A program made the translations under genes and the position numbers. Of a stretch of 40,672 bases of DNA, positions 8,861-15,473 are shown piece by piece. Origin of the DNA: JAAZMX01 sp035388025 (GTDB taxonomy: Bacteria > Patescibacteriota > Patescibacteriia > UBA2196 > GWA2-42-15); assembly GCA_035388025.1 (NCBI GenBank), contig DAOOPA010000003.1, positions 1 to 40,672 on the forward strand, read 5' to 3'. The notes under the pieces were generated by a model that was not told the origin of the DNA, searched no databases, and was given only the letters and a program-made list of their open reading frames with translations. Positions within the stretch are counted from its first letter, which is position 1; each line of letters begins with the position of its first letter.

Positions 8861-10333
8861 TTATACTTTTTCCTGTGGTCTCATCAACGGAAACAGAACC
8901 ACATCTCTCAAATTTGTTTGTTGCGTTAAAAGCGTTAAGAGGCGCTCCACCCCGAGTCCCCACCCTGAAATCGGTGGCATGCCATATTCCATAGCTAAAA
9001 TATAATCATCATCGCCCGCTTGCGCTTCTTCGTCGCCTTTCTTGGCCGCTTCGGCTTGCTCTTTAAATCTTTCGGCTTGGTCAGCCGGGTCAACGAGCTC
9101 TGAATAGGCTTTGACAATTTCCCAGCCATTAATCACCAATTGAAATTGCTCTACTTTGCTTTGATCTTTGTCACTCCGACGAGCCAATGGCTGTAATTCT
9201 ACTGGATAATTATACAAAAATATTGGCCCGACAATATTGGGACGCGAAACTTTTTTATAAAGCGCATCCACCAGACTACCATAACCCATATTGTCCATAT
9301 CTTCAATCTCTATCTTTTTATTTTCTATTTCTTTCTGTAATTCTTTAACCTCTTTTATTTTCTCAATATCAATCCCCGAATCTTTTTTAATCATTTCTAT
9401 AAAATCCACTCTTTCCCAGGGCGTGGTAAAATCAACTTCTCTACTCTTGCCGTCTTTGCCCATGACATTTATTTTTTTATTCAAATTTAATTTCTCAAAC
9501 AAATAATCAAACATTTTTTCAGTAAAATTCATATTATCTTCAAAATTCCAATAAGCGCTGTAATGTTCCAAACTCATATGTTCCGGCAAATGCGATGGAT
9601 CAAAACCTTCATTACGAAAAACCTTACCCAGTTCAAATACTTTTTCATAACCGCCAACAATCAATTCTTTTAAAGGGAGCTCTAACGAAATCCGCAAAAA
9701 AACATCTATATCCAACCCATTATTATGAGTTTTATAGGGCTTGGCCGAAGCACCAGTTGGCGAATGCATCAAAGTTTGCGTTTCCACTTCTGTGAAACCT
9801 TCACTCCAATAAAATTCCCGCAAGGCTTTAATAAATTCACTGCGAAATTTAAATCTTTCTTTGCTGTCCTCATTGGCAATCAAATCCAAATACCTCTGAC
9901 GATAACAAGCCTCTTCATCTTTGAGGCCGTGCCACTTTTCTGGCAATGGTCGTAAGGCTTTACCCAAAAATTCAAACTTTTTTACCAGTAATGTTTTTTC
10001 ACCTTTATGGGTGGTAAAAACCTCGCCTTCCACCCCGATAAAATCTCCCATGTCAAAAATATTTTGAAACAATTTAAACTGCTCTGCCCCAACCTCATCA
10101 GCCTTGATAGCGATCTGCGCTCGCCCAGTCCAATCTTGCAAATGCACAAATGCCAACTTACCCATCATCCGGATAGTCATTATCCGCCCCGCGGTTTTGA
10201 GCTTACCTCCATCAGCTTCGGTTTTAATCTCCATCACGTTATTTTTCTTCTCAAATTTCGCCGGATAGGGATTTATCCCCATTCCTTTTATTTTGGCCAA
10301 TTTTTCTTGCCTCATTTGTTGTTCGTCCAGCAT
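8861..10333 (-). CDS. lysS: Lysyl-tRNA synthetase, class II
   Basis: This 490-aa protein has an OB-fold anticodon-binding domain (residues about 45-150, with AGRIMTIRMMGKLAFVHLQD). The class II core follows: motif 2 with FRNEGFDPSHLPEH and motif 3 GWGLGVERLLTLLT near the C-terminus. AGDDDYILAMEYGMPP is the typical class II LysRS/AspRS-type active-site strand. Length is close to bacterial LysS (about 500). It stands alone after a terminator that closes mutM (10408-10437), so it probably has its own promoter. The AT-rich 10338-10400 spacer has no convincing consensus. Confidence 0.95.
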   Translation of the reverse strand: MLDEQQMRQEKLAKIKGMGINPYPAKFEKKNNVMEIKTEADGGKLKTAGRIMTIRMMGKLAFVHLQDWTGRAQIAIKADEVGAEQFKLFQNIFDMGDFIGVEGEVFTTHKGEKTLLVKKFEFLGKALRPLPEKWHGLKDEEACYRQRYLDLIANEDSKERFKFRSEFIKALREFYWSEGFTEVETQTLMHSPTGASAKPYKTHNNGLDIDVFLRISLELPLKELIVGGYEKVFELGKVFRNEGFDPSHLPEHMSLEHYSAYWNFEDNMNFTEKMFDYLFEKLNLNKKINVMGKDGKSREVDFTTPWERVDFIEMIKKDSGIDIEKIKEVKELQKEIENKKIEIEDMDNMGYGSLVDALYKKVSRPNIVGPIFLYNYPVELQPLARRSDKDQSKVEQFQLVINGWEIVKAYSELVDPADQAERFKEQAEAAKKGDEEAQAGDDDYILAMEYGMPPISGWGLGVERLLTLLTQQTNLRDVVLFPLMRPQEKV

Positions 10334-10407
10334 ATTTTAATGAATTTTAGTTATTCTAATATATCCTAATTTTACTTTAAAACCCCCGAAAAATCAAATT
10401 AAGGCAC

Positions 10408-10437
10408 CAAAAAAATAAGCGCCCATTTAGGACACTT
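10408..10437 (-). terminator. Intrinsic terminator after mutM
   Basis: Read on the minus strand, an 8-bp stem AAGTGTCC/GGGCGCTT (two G-U pairs) with loop TAAAT is followed by ATTTTTTTGG. It sits 29 nt past the mutM stop. Confidence 0.75.
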
Positions 10438-10465
10438 ATGTTTAAATGTTTAATGTTTTATTGAT

Positions 10466-11329
10466 TTATCTCTGGCACCCCGGACAATATGCCGTCGTTC
10501 TCGAGCCCTGTTTCATCACTTTTATATCCCCTCGGCATTTATAACATTTCTTACCCCTGCGGTCATAAACTTTCAAAAACTTAGCCATTGACCCCCGCCG
10601 CCCAAAGGCATCTACATAATTATCCGACGATGTCCCCTTTTTCTCTACTGCCAATTTTAATATTTTTACCAAACAACTATGCAATTTCTTTAGTTCTTCT
10701 TCGCTCAAATCTTTTACTCTTCTATTGGGCATTATCCCAGCGCAAAAACACGCTTCTTGGGCGTAAATATTACCCACCCCGGCAATCAGATCCTGCTCCA
10801 ACAAAAGCGGCTTGATCACTTTGCCTTGTTTTTTGTTCATTAGCTCTTTAAATTTTTCCAAAGTAAATTCTTTCTCCAATGGCTCTAGGCCATACTCACT
10901 CTCAATTTTTTCCAATTCTTTTTTATTTAATAACTTCACCCAACCAAATTGACGCAAATCATTAAAAAACAACCTGCTCCCGTCCTGAAAGTTAAAAATC
11001 ACGTGTGAATATTTATTGGGCAAATTCTGTAAATCCTGCCTGATCGGATGCCCACCTCCCGCCAACCTGCCATTCTTAGCCCGATAAATCAACTGCCCGG
11101 TCATTTTCAGATGAAACAACAAATGCCAGCCATTTTGCAAATCAAAAATAATCATCTTGGCCCTACGCCTGACTGCAAAAATCTTTTGCCCCTGAACCAA
11201 TTTCAAAAACTTAGCCTTGGGCGCTTTCACTTGTTTGGCCAAATTAATATCAACCGATTTTATTTTCTTGTTTTTAATCAGCTCAGCCAACTCTCTTTTT
11301 ATTGTTTCTACTTCTGGTAATTCAGGCAT
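10466..11329 (-). CDS. mutM: Formamidopyrimidine-DNA glycosylase (Fpg/MutM)
   Basis: This 287-aa protein removes oxidised purines such as 8-oxoguanine and nicks the abasic site. The N-terminal PELPEVETIKREL gives the catalytic Pro and Glu once Met is removed. Further motifs are the lysine-containing RRAKMIIFDL, the helix-two-turn-helix GVGNIYAQEACF, and a C-terminal zinc finger (CYKC then CPGC). GKVIKPLLLEQDLIAGVGNI is typical of the family. Length matches. The methyltransferase gene about 90 nt upstream is also a DNA-repair gene, but the spacer is AT-rich repeat, so an operon is uncertain. Confidence 0.95.
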   Translation of the reverse strand: MPELPEVETIKRELAELIKNKKIKSVDINLAKQVKAPKAKFLKLVQGQKIFAVRRRAKMIIFDLQNGWHLLFHLKMTGQLIYRAKNGRLAGGGHPIRQDLQNLPNKYSHVIFNFQDGSRLFFNDLRQFGWVKLLNKKELEKIESEYGLEPLEKEFTLEKFKELMNKKQGKVIKPLLLEQDLIAGVGNIYAQEACFCAGIMPNRRVKDLSEEELKKLHSCLVKILKLAVEKKGTSSDNYVDAFGRRGSMAKFLKVYDRRGKKCYKCRGDIKVMKQGSRTTAYCPGCQR

Positions 11330-11422
11330 AGCTTCGCAATTTTTAATTTTATAATTTTTAAATAAACTCTAATTTTTAATGTTTAAAAATTTGGATTTAA
11401 GATTTATTTATAAAATTAAAAA

Positions 11423-11716
11423 TTAAAAAATTTTATTAAAGTCCACCCCTTCATTCCTTAACCTCTTCCTTTTCTCTCTTCCTCCCCGATTATATCCTCC
11501 CGCCTTTCCATCAGACCGAATCACCCGATGGCATGGAATCTGCGGATCGTAATTTTTATTCAAAATATTGCCCACCGCTCGATACGCTTTTGGCCGTCCG
11601 GCCAACTGTGCCACTTGTTTATAAGTCAAAACATTACCTCTAGGGATCTTGGCCACCACTTGAAAAATTTTTTCCTTAAAACTTATTTTGCTCTTGTTTA
11701 ATAGCACCTTTGCCAT
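11423..11716 (-). CDS. ogt: Small methylated-DNA--protein-cysteine methyltransferase
   Basis: This 97-aa protein is the minimal C-terminal domain of O6-alkylguanine-DNA alkyltransferase. It has the helix-turn-helix LTYKQVAQLAGRPKAYRAVG with the arginine finger, and the active site IPCHRVI with the acceptor cysteine. The Cys separates it from alkyltransferase-like proteins, which carry Trp there. The usual N-terminal domain is absent. It should transfer alkyl groups from damaged guanine to itself in a single turnover. Start ATG at 11716 follows a short AT-rich spacer. Confidence 0.88.
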   Translation of the reverse strand: MAKVLLNKSKISFKEKIFQVVAKIPRGNVLTYKQVAQLAGRPKAYRAVGNILNKNYDPQIPCHRVIRSDGKAGGYNRGGREKRKRLRNEGVDFNKIF

Positions 11717-11788
11717 AAATCTATTTTAGCAAAACTCCCCGCCAATAGCCAGACCTTGATTAAACCCAAAAACTATGTTAATCTAAAA

Positions 11789-11895
11789 CTACGTTTATTG
11801 ACCATTCTTGGCCTTTTTATTTATCCTTACGGGTCGGTGCCATCGGGACAGGCGCCGCGGTCTTGACCGCTTTTCCTTAGTGAAAAAATAAACGT
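11789..11895. other. Inverted repeats with tRNA-like word upstream of tRNA-Tyr
   Basis: This GC-richer patch is bounded by ACGTTTATT (11789) and AATAAACGT. Inside are two hairpins: GGTGCC/GGCGCC around an ATCGGGACA loop, and GCGGTC-TT-GACCGC followed by TTTTCCTT, which could terminate plus-strand transcripts. The segment TTACGGGTCGGTGCCA closely copies the 5' end of the tRNA-Tyr gene about 104 nt further on. No coding is seen. Confidence 0.45.
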
Positions 11896-11900
11896 TGTTC

Positions 11901-11929
11901 TTGTTTAACCTAAAGTTCAACAATATACC
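11901..11929 (+). promoter_or_regulatory. Weak candidate promoter of tRNA-Tyr
   Basis: TTGTTT and TATACC are 17 nt apart, and the -10 ends about six nt before the mature tRNA 5' end. Both boxes are partial matches, so the call rests mainly on position. Confidence 0.4.
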
Positions 11930-11934
11930 TTTAT

Positions 11935-12017
11935 GGGTCGGTACCAAAGCGGTCAACTGGGGCAGACTGTAAATCTGCTGGCATTCGCCTTCGTTGGTTC
12001 GAATCCAACCCGGCCCA
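11935..12017 (+). tRNA. tRNA-Tyr (anticodon GUA)
   Basis: An 83-nt class II tRNA. The acceptor stem GGGTCGG pairs with CCGGCCC (12010-12016, one T-G pair). The anticodon stem GCAGA/TCTGC holds CTGTAAA with anticodon GUA. The T arm is GTTGG-TTCGAAT-CCAAC. A long variable arm separates them, as expected for bacterial tRNA-Tyr. Discriminator base is A and no CCA is encoded, so CCA must be added enzymatically. A terminator follows 8 nt later. Confidence 0.97.
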
Positions 12018-12024
12018 AAGTAAG

Positions 12025-12053
12025 AATCCCTTTTACGAGGGATTTTTATTTTT
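12025..12053 (+). terminator. Intrinsic terminator of tRNA-Tyr
   Basis: Stem AATCCCT/AGGGATT with a six-nt loop is followed by a T-rich run (TTTATTTTT). It directly follows the tRNA gene on the same strand. Confidence 0.85.
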
Positions 12054-12109
12054 GGATAAAAAAGCCGCAATGGTTTACCACCGCGGCCAAACACACGCAA
12101 ACTGTTTCC

Positions 12110-12397
12110 TTACTTTTTCCAAAAAGCCACGAAAAAATTTGCAACAGAGCCATGTAGATCGCTGGAATCACGATAAAATGCCAGAGCCTCATAATTATTT
12201 TCGGGGAATTTAATTCCCGCGCCTTTTAGTGCTCTAACATATACTACATAAAGAGCTTCAAACACATCTTCGCTGGCGACAAAAACACTTCTCCGAATTA
12301 TTCTCCGGCCAAACCGAAAATTTACGGTGGCCGTGGTTAATAATTTTCTGCCTTGTCTTTTGCGGCCGACTTGATAAGAAATTATTTTACCCTTCAT
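12110..12397 (-). CDS. Hypothetical small basic protein under leader control
   Basis: This 95-aa protein is unrecognised. It is basic (GRKRQGRKLL, GRRIIRR) and ends FVAFWKK, with no membrane helix. The start is fixed by a perfect AAGGAGG Shine-Dalgarno (12403-12409) 5 nt before ATG, unusual among the mostly SD-less genes here. Upstream on the minus strand are a promoter (12571-12598), a 26-codon mini-ORF and two mutually exclusive hairpins, the second ending in a T-run just before the SD. The gene thus looks regulated at transcription termination or translation start. Its function is unknown. Confidence 0.75.
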   Translation of the reverse strand: MKGKIISYQVGRKRQGRKLLTTATVNFRFGRRIIRRSVFVASEDVFEALYVVYVRALKGAGIKFPENNYEALAFYRDSSDLHGSVANFFVAFWKK

Positions 12398-12417
12398 GGC
12401 ATCCTCCTTTTTGGTAA

Positions 12418-12449
12418 ACCCAAAAGGCCTTCCACTACTGTGGAAGGCC
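12418..12449 (-). terminator. Leader terminator immediately before the SD of the 95-aa gene
   Basis: Stem GGCCTTCCAC/GTGGAAGGCC (10 bp, 4-nt loop) is followed on the minus strand by TTTTGGGTTT. Its first-transcribed arm (12437-12447) is also perfectly complementary over 11 nt to 12497-12507 in the upstream hairpin, so the two structures exclude each other. Confidence 0.75.
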
Positions 12450-12480
12450 CGGTTATTTATGTTAAACTTTTATTTCTATT

Positions 12481-12561
12481 TTAAGTCAAACAAAAACCTT
12501 CCACAGTCGGCTGGGAAATAATAATCGAAATAATAATGCTATTCCTGCGAAGGTTTTTCAT
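12481..12561 (-). other. Candidate leader mini-ORF inside switching hairpin
   Basis: An ATG about 3 nt from the predicted transcription start opens a 26-codon frame, MKNLRRNSIIISIIISQPTV and on to a TAA at 12481. It holds two runs of three ATT (Ile) codons. The same DNA forms a 14-bp bulged stem (12545-12558 with 12492-12506). There is no SD; it would have to be translated as a leaderless message. Translation is not shown by the sequence alone. Confidence 0.4.
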
Positions 12562-12570
12562 AATAAATAT

Positions 12571-12598
12571 ATTCTACTATACCCAAATTTTTTGTCAA
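12571..12598 (-). promoter_or_regulatory. Sigma70-type promoter of the 95-aa gene leader
   Basis: On the minus strand TTGACA and TAGAAT are spaced by 16 nt. The predicted start is near 12564, so the leader is about 165 nt. Confidence 0.7.
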
Positions 12599-12639
12599 AT
12601 AAAATAATTATAAATCCATACCTCCCAGTTGCTATTTGC

Positions 12640-12841
12640 CGAGTCAGCGCCCCTGCGAGCCTTTGGGGCGAGAAAATGAAAATCTGGTGGAGTGAAGCGT
12701 AGAAAATTGTCAGGGCGTGAGGCACTTAGCCGATGGGGTTCCCTGACAATTTTCACGCGAACGGAGACTGGATTTTCTTTTGAGCCCCAACCGCGAGCGC
12801 TTTTCTTTCTGTCTACTTTCTTTTCTAAAAAGAAAGTAGAC
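12640..12841. repeat. Chain of strong inverted repeats, no gene
   Basis: This 200-nt GC-richer stretch lies in the gene-free 12398-12885 gap. Three palindromes are seen: GCCCC/GGGGC near 12651-12669; a 14-bp perfect stem 12702-12715 with 12741-12754, extended by GCGT/ACGC across one bulge; and a 13-bp stem 12811-12823 with 12829-12841. Open frames exist on both strands, but their peptides are low-complexity readings of the palindromes. It looks like a palindromic repeat element or structured RNA. Confidence 0.6.
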
Positions 12842-12844
12842 GTA

Positions 12845-12879
12845 AAAGCAAAAAGGCGCCTGGATTTTCTCCAAACGCC
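12845..12879 (-). terminator. Intrinsic terminator of the zinc-ribbon gene
   Basis: Minus-strand stem GGCGTTTGG/CCAGGCGCC (9 bp including two G-U pairs, loop AGAAAAT) is followed by TTTTTGCTTTT. It begins 7 nt after the gene's TGA. Confidence 0.8.
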
Positions 12880-12885
12880 CCCACC

Positions 12886-13056
12886 TCACTCTGGCAACAT
12901 CGCTCCAATCCTCACATTTACTCCCTCCCCAAACTCCGACTTCAGTTTCGTTCCGCAATTAGAGCATCTGCCATTTTTACCTATGGCAATCTGTCTGTGG
13001 CAATTAGGACAATTGGCCTTCTGATCACTGCTCTGTTTTTGTTCCTGAGTGTCCAT
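12886..13056 (-). CDS. Small zinc-ribbon protein
   Basis: This 56-aa protein starts MDTQEQKQSS and carries two CxxC knuckles, NCPNCHR (Cys16, Cys19) and RCSNCG (Cys31, Cys34), spaced as in zinc-ribbon proteins. A short tail ends RIGAMLPE. A GAGGGA Shine-Dalgarno lies 7 nt before the ATG. It has its own terminator (12845-12879) and a leader with terminator/antiterminator potential (13083-13155). Function is unknown; such tiny ribbons may bind nucleic acid or act as metal-binding adaptors. The stop is UGA, so UGA is not reassigned here. Confidence 0.72.
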   Translation of the reverse strand: MDTQEQKQSSDQKANCPNCHRQIAIGKNGRCSNCGTKLKSEFGEGVNVRIGAMLPE

Positions 13057-13082
13057 TCTAACATCCCTCGCTTTTTAATTTA

Positions 13083-13113
13083 AAAACCAAAAACCTAGCC
13101 CTTGTTCGGCTAG
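13083..13113 (-). terminator. Leader terminator/attenuator upstream of zinc-ribbon gene
   Basis: Minus-strand stem CTAGCC/GGCTAG is followed by GTTTTTGGTTTTT, 27 nt before the zinc-ribbon ATG. The 5' arm (13108-13116) can instead pair over 9 nt with the upstream word GGCTAGATT (13147-13155), which would prevent the terminator. Confidence 0.55.
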
Positions 13114-13215
13114 ATTCGTTAATTTTCTTTTTATTTTAAATACCAAAATCTAGCCAAATTGTTTATATTCAAGCAACAACAAAGATAAATTTTGATCTAT
13201 TCTATTCATACCAAT

Positions 13216-13243
13216 ATCTTATTCCTGCTGTACTTTTTGTCAA
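13216..13243 (-). promoter_or_regulatory. Candidate promoter of zinc-ribbon leader
   Basis: TTGACA and TAAGAT are 16 nt apart on the minus strand. This predicts a leader of about 150 nt before the zinc-ribbon ATG. Confidence 0.5.
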
Positions 13244-13247
13244 ATTC

Positions 13248-13279
13248 AAGACCATATCCAAAACATCGGATATGGTCTT
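13248..13279. terminator. 12-bp hairpin at the end of the small membrane gene
   Basis: AAGACCATATCC pairs with GGATATGGTCTT around an 8-nt loop and overlaps the gene's TAA. The T-run (ACTTTTTTTG) lies on the plus-strand side; the minus side is only moderately T-rich. It may insulate both directions. Confidence 0.55.
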
Positions 13280-13592
13280 ACTTTTTTTGTCTTTCGACCC
13301 TGACGGCCGAAATCAATAGCTTGGCCAAAATTGGCAAGGCCAGGGCCAGAACGCCAAATGTATTCCATTTGGCGCTATAGTTACCAGCCAAGACAAAAGC
13401 CCCGGCCCAGATAACCAGCCAAAATTTTTTCTGCCATATGCCTTTCAATAGTATAGCAGAAAAAACAACAGCCAATTCCCCAAACTCCATTAGGGCCGAA
13501 AATACAGCACCCAGAATTGGTAACGCCTTTTGGGAAAAACGCTCTGTTGCCCGACTGGCCGACCCGGCCAAACTGCGTATTTTATCTATCAT
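13278..13592 (-). CDS. Small hypothetical membrane protein
   Basis: This 104-aa protein is unrecognised. It has an N-terminal amphipathic or charged segment (residues 1-23), three hydrophobic stretches (about 26-48, 55-71, 78-95) and a basic C-terminus VRVERQKK. The start follows an AGGAGGG Shine-Dalgarno 5 nt upstream. That initiation region (AGGAGG, then TGCCATG) nearly matches the one before the 95-aa gene. Its own promoter is at 13616-13644. It ends in a 12-bp hairpin. It belongs to the same small accessory island as the 95-aa and zinc-ribbon genes. Confidence 0.75.
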   Translation of the reverse strand: MIDKIRSLAGSASRATERFSQKALPILGAVFSALMEFGELAVVFSAILLKGIWQKKFWLVIWAGAFVLAGNYSAKWNTFGVLALALPILAKLLISAVRVERQKK

Positions 13593-13615
13593 GGCACCCT
13601 CCTTTTGTTCTCTTC

Positions 13616-13644
13616 ATTCAACCTCTTTTCTTATCGAATGTCAA
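13616..13644 (-). promoter_or_regulatory. Promoter of small membrane gene
   Basis: TTGACA and TTGAAT are spaced 17 nt on the minus strand, with the SD and ATG about 17-24 nt further on. Confidence 0.6.
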
Positions 13645-13684
13645 TCAATTTGTTGCTTTAATGTTTTTATGCTTTAATGCTTTC

Positions 13685-14629
13685 ATGAAGAACTTCTGGC
13701 TCCACCTCAAACCACCCATCATCGGACTCGCCCCTATGGCCGGCTACACCGACTCGGCCTTTCGCCTGCTCTGCCGGGAATCTGGCGCCGATGTGGTTTA
13801 CTCCGAAATGATTTCTGTCGACGGCCTCTGCCATCACAACCAAAAAACTTTGGCCATGTTAAAATTTAATTCCAAAGAATGCCCCCTAGTCTTTCAGCTC
13901 TTTGGCACCGATCCCCAAAAATTTGCCACGGCTACTAAAATTATTCATAAAATAATTACTAATTACGAGTTACCAATTACTAGTTACGTGGGTATTGATA
14001 TTAACTTCGGCTGTCCCGCCAAAAAAGTCGCCAAATCTGGAGCCGGCGCCGCGCTCATGAATGAACTTGATAAATCATATGAAATCATCAAGGCTGTCTG
14101 CAATCATAGCCACTTTCCAGTTTCCATCAAAATCCGCGCTGGCGTCAAAAAAATTTCCGCCCTTGAATTCATTGAAAAAGTAAAAGACTTACCCTGGACC
14201 ACAGTCATGATTCACGGTCGCACCTTGAAACAAGGTTTTATTGGTGATATTGATTGTCAGATGATCAAAGAAATAAAAAAATTGTTGCCCGACAAAATCG
14301 TCTTGGCCAATGGCGGCATTAACGACTTGCCAGAGGCTCAAAAAATTTTAAGGGAAACAAAAACCGACGGCCTGGGTTTAGCTCGCGGCGCTATTGGCAA
14401 TCCTTGGCTATTTGAAGAAATTAAAAGAAACGCGGCTAAAATAATTACCGCCTCCGCCCGCCACCAGATTATTCTTCGCCATGCAAAATTATTCCTTAAA
14501 GACAATCCCAGCCTCGTCCCTCTGCGCAAACATCTGGTTCATTATTTTAAAGGACAAAAAAATGCCTCGACTTTGAGGCAACAAATTATCAAGGCGGAAA
14601 CTCTGGCTGAACTCAAAAAAATTCTATAA
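13685..14629 (+). CDS. dus: tRNA-dihydrouridine synthase
   Basis: This 314-aa flavoenzyme reduces uridines in tRNA. Motifs are LAPMAGYTDSAFRLLCRESG at the N-terminus, DINFGCPAKKV with the catalytic Cys, KIRAG, and MIHGRTLKQGF; NGGIND and GLARGAIGNPW follow, which bind FMN phosphate. The start is set at MKNFWLHLKPP; upstream in-frame codons come from TTTAATG-type repeat DNA. Just before DINFGCP there is an unusual NYELPITSY segment encoded by AATTACTAATTAC-type repeat DNA (13951-13987) that also occurs in a spacer at 34181-34210. It is the only long plus-strand protein gene, probably a single-gene unit. Confidence 0.93.
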   Translation: MKNFWLHLKPPIIGLAPMAGYTDSAFRLLCRESGADVVYSEMISVDGLCHHNQKTLAMLKFNSKECPLVFQLFGTDPQKFATATKIIHKIITNYELPITSYVGIDINFGCPAKKVAKSGAGAALMNELDKSYEIIKAVCNHSHFPVSIKIRAGVKKISALEFIEKVKDLPWTTVMIHGRTLKQGFIGDIDCQMIKEIKKLLPDKIVLANGGINDLPEAQKILRETKTDGLGLARGAIGNPWLFEEIKRNAAKIITASARHQIILRHAKLFLKDNPSLVPLRKHLVHYFKGQKNASTLRQQIIKAETLAELKKIL

Positions 14630-14739
14630 CCCCCTATTTCAGTTTATTTCCACTTGTTTCTATTTTATTTCAATATGTTTTCGCCCATCACCTACATTTT
14701 CTTATTTAACTTTCTTAATATTCAGCTTTATCAACTCAC

Positions 14740-15312
14740 TTAATATGCCGTTGGTCGTCCAGCTTTTGATTTATGCCGCAAAAATATTAATCCGACTATC
14801 GGTAGAACCGCCCACCAAAAACGAGCCATCTCCCCTCCAAAAAAATTTAGCGCCCAGGGCGAAAATTGACCCAAAAACTTGATCGGCAAAAAGGATAAAA
14901 GTATCCCCGTCAAAAATCCACCATGCAGACATCCATTAATAATCGCCGCCCACCAACGGGTCAAAAAATTACTCACATAAACCGCCTTGAATAGATGTGT
15001 CCGAGACAATAGCACCGCCACCACGACAGCTACTAACGAAAAAATGATTAACTGCGCCAGCCAAGATGCCGTTCCCCAGACACCCCATGTTTCAAATGGA
15101 AATACCCTAACCACCGCTAAACCGGCATATAAAGAAAATAGATTTATCACCATATTGTGGGGATCCATCAAAAAACCATAAACCAAAACTAAAATCACGA
15201 ATGCTAGGGCAATCAAAATATTGCCAACATAGCTAGTATTGGTCATTTGGCCAGCTACCACGCTCACACTCTCTGGCGCTTTAACTTGTAAATCCAAAAT
15301 AAATAACCACAT
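14740..15312 (-). CDS. Hypothetical polytopic membrane protein
   Basis: This 190-aa protein has about four to five membrane helices (around 29-49, 55-70, 85-102, 128-146, 163-177) and a basic tail RHKSKAGRPTAY. Short polar stretches such as DPHNMVINLFSLYAGL recall CvpA-like helix-rich proteins, but no diagnostic motif was found. It follows dnaJ on the same strand after a 160-nt repeat-rich gap, so it may be a late member of that unit. It converges with dus, 110 nt apart. Confidence 0.7.
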   Translation of the reverse strand: MWLFILDLQVKAPESVSVVAGQMTNTSYVGNILIALAFVILVLVYGFLMDPHNMVINLFSLYAGLAVVRVFPFETWGVWGTASWLAQLIIFSLVAVVVAVLLSRTHLFKAVYVSNFLTRWWAAIINGCLHGGFLTGILLSFLPIKFLGQFSPWALNFFGGEMARFWWAVLPIVGLIFLRHKSKAGRPTAY

Positions 15313-15473
15313 ATGTCTTTATTATAGCACAATAGTAAAAACATAAGAATACAAAAATAAAAAACCTAACCTCTAGATTATAATTTCTAATAAAATTTCA
15401 AATATCTAATGTCAAAAAACAGCTTCAGCATTAAGCATTTTATTAAAAATTAGGAATTAGAAATTAGGAATTC

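Noticed and set aside
11795..12100. 101-codon minus-strand frame over the tRNA region
   Set aside because: It runs antisense across the tRNA-Tyr gene and its hairpins, with low-complexity basic peptide and no SD.
12710..12958. 82-codon minus-strand frame in the palindrome chain
   Set aside because: It overlaps the zinc-ribbon gene in another frame and the terminator; the peptide follows repeat DNA.
12692..13024. 110-codon plus-strand frame
   Set aside because: It is antisense to the zinc-ribbon gene and reads through palindromes; the peptide shows no domain.
12886..13056. UGA recoding (as in Gracilibacteria or Absconditabacteria)
   Set aside because: UGA serves as stop in the zinc-ribbon and hydrolase genes, and core proteins read without internal UGA.
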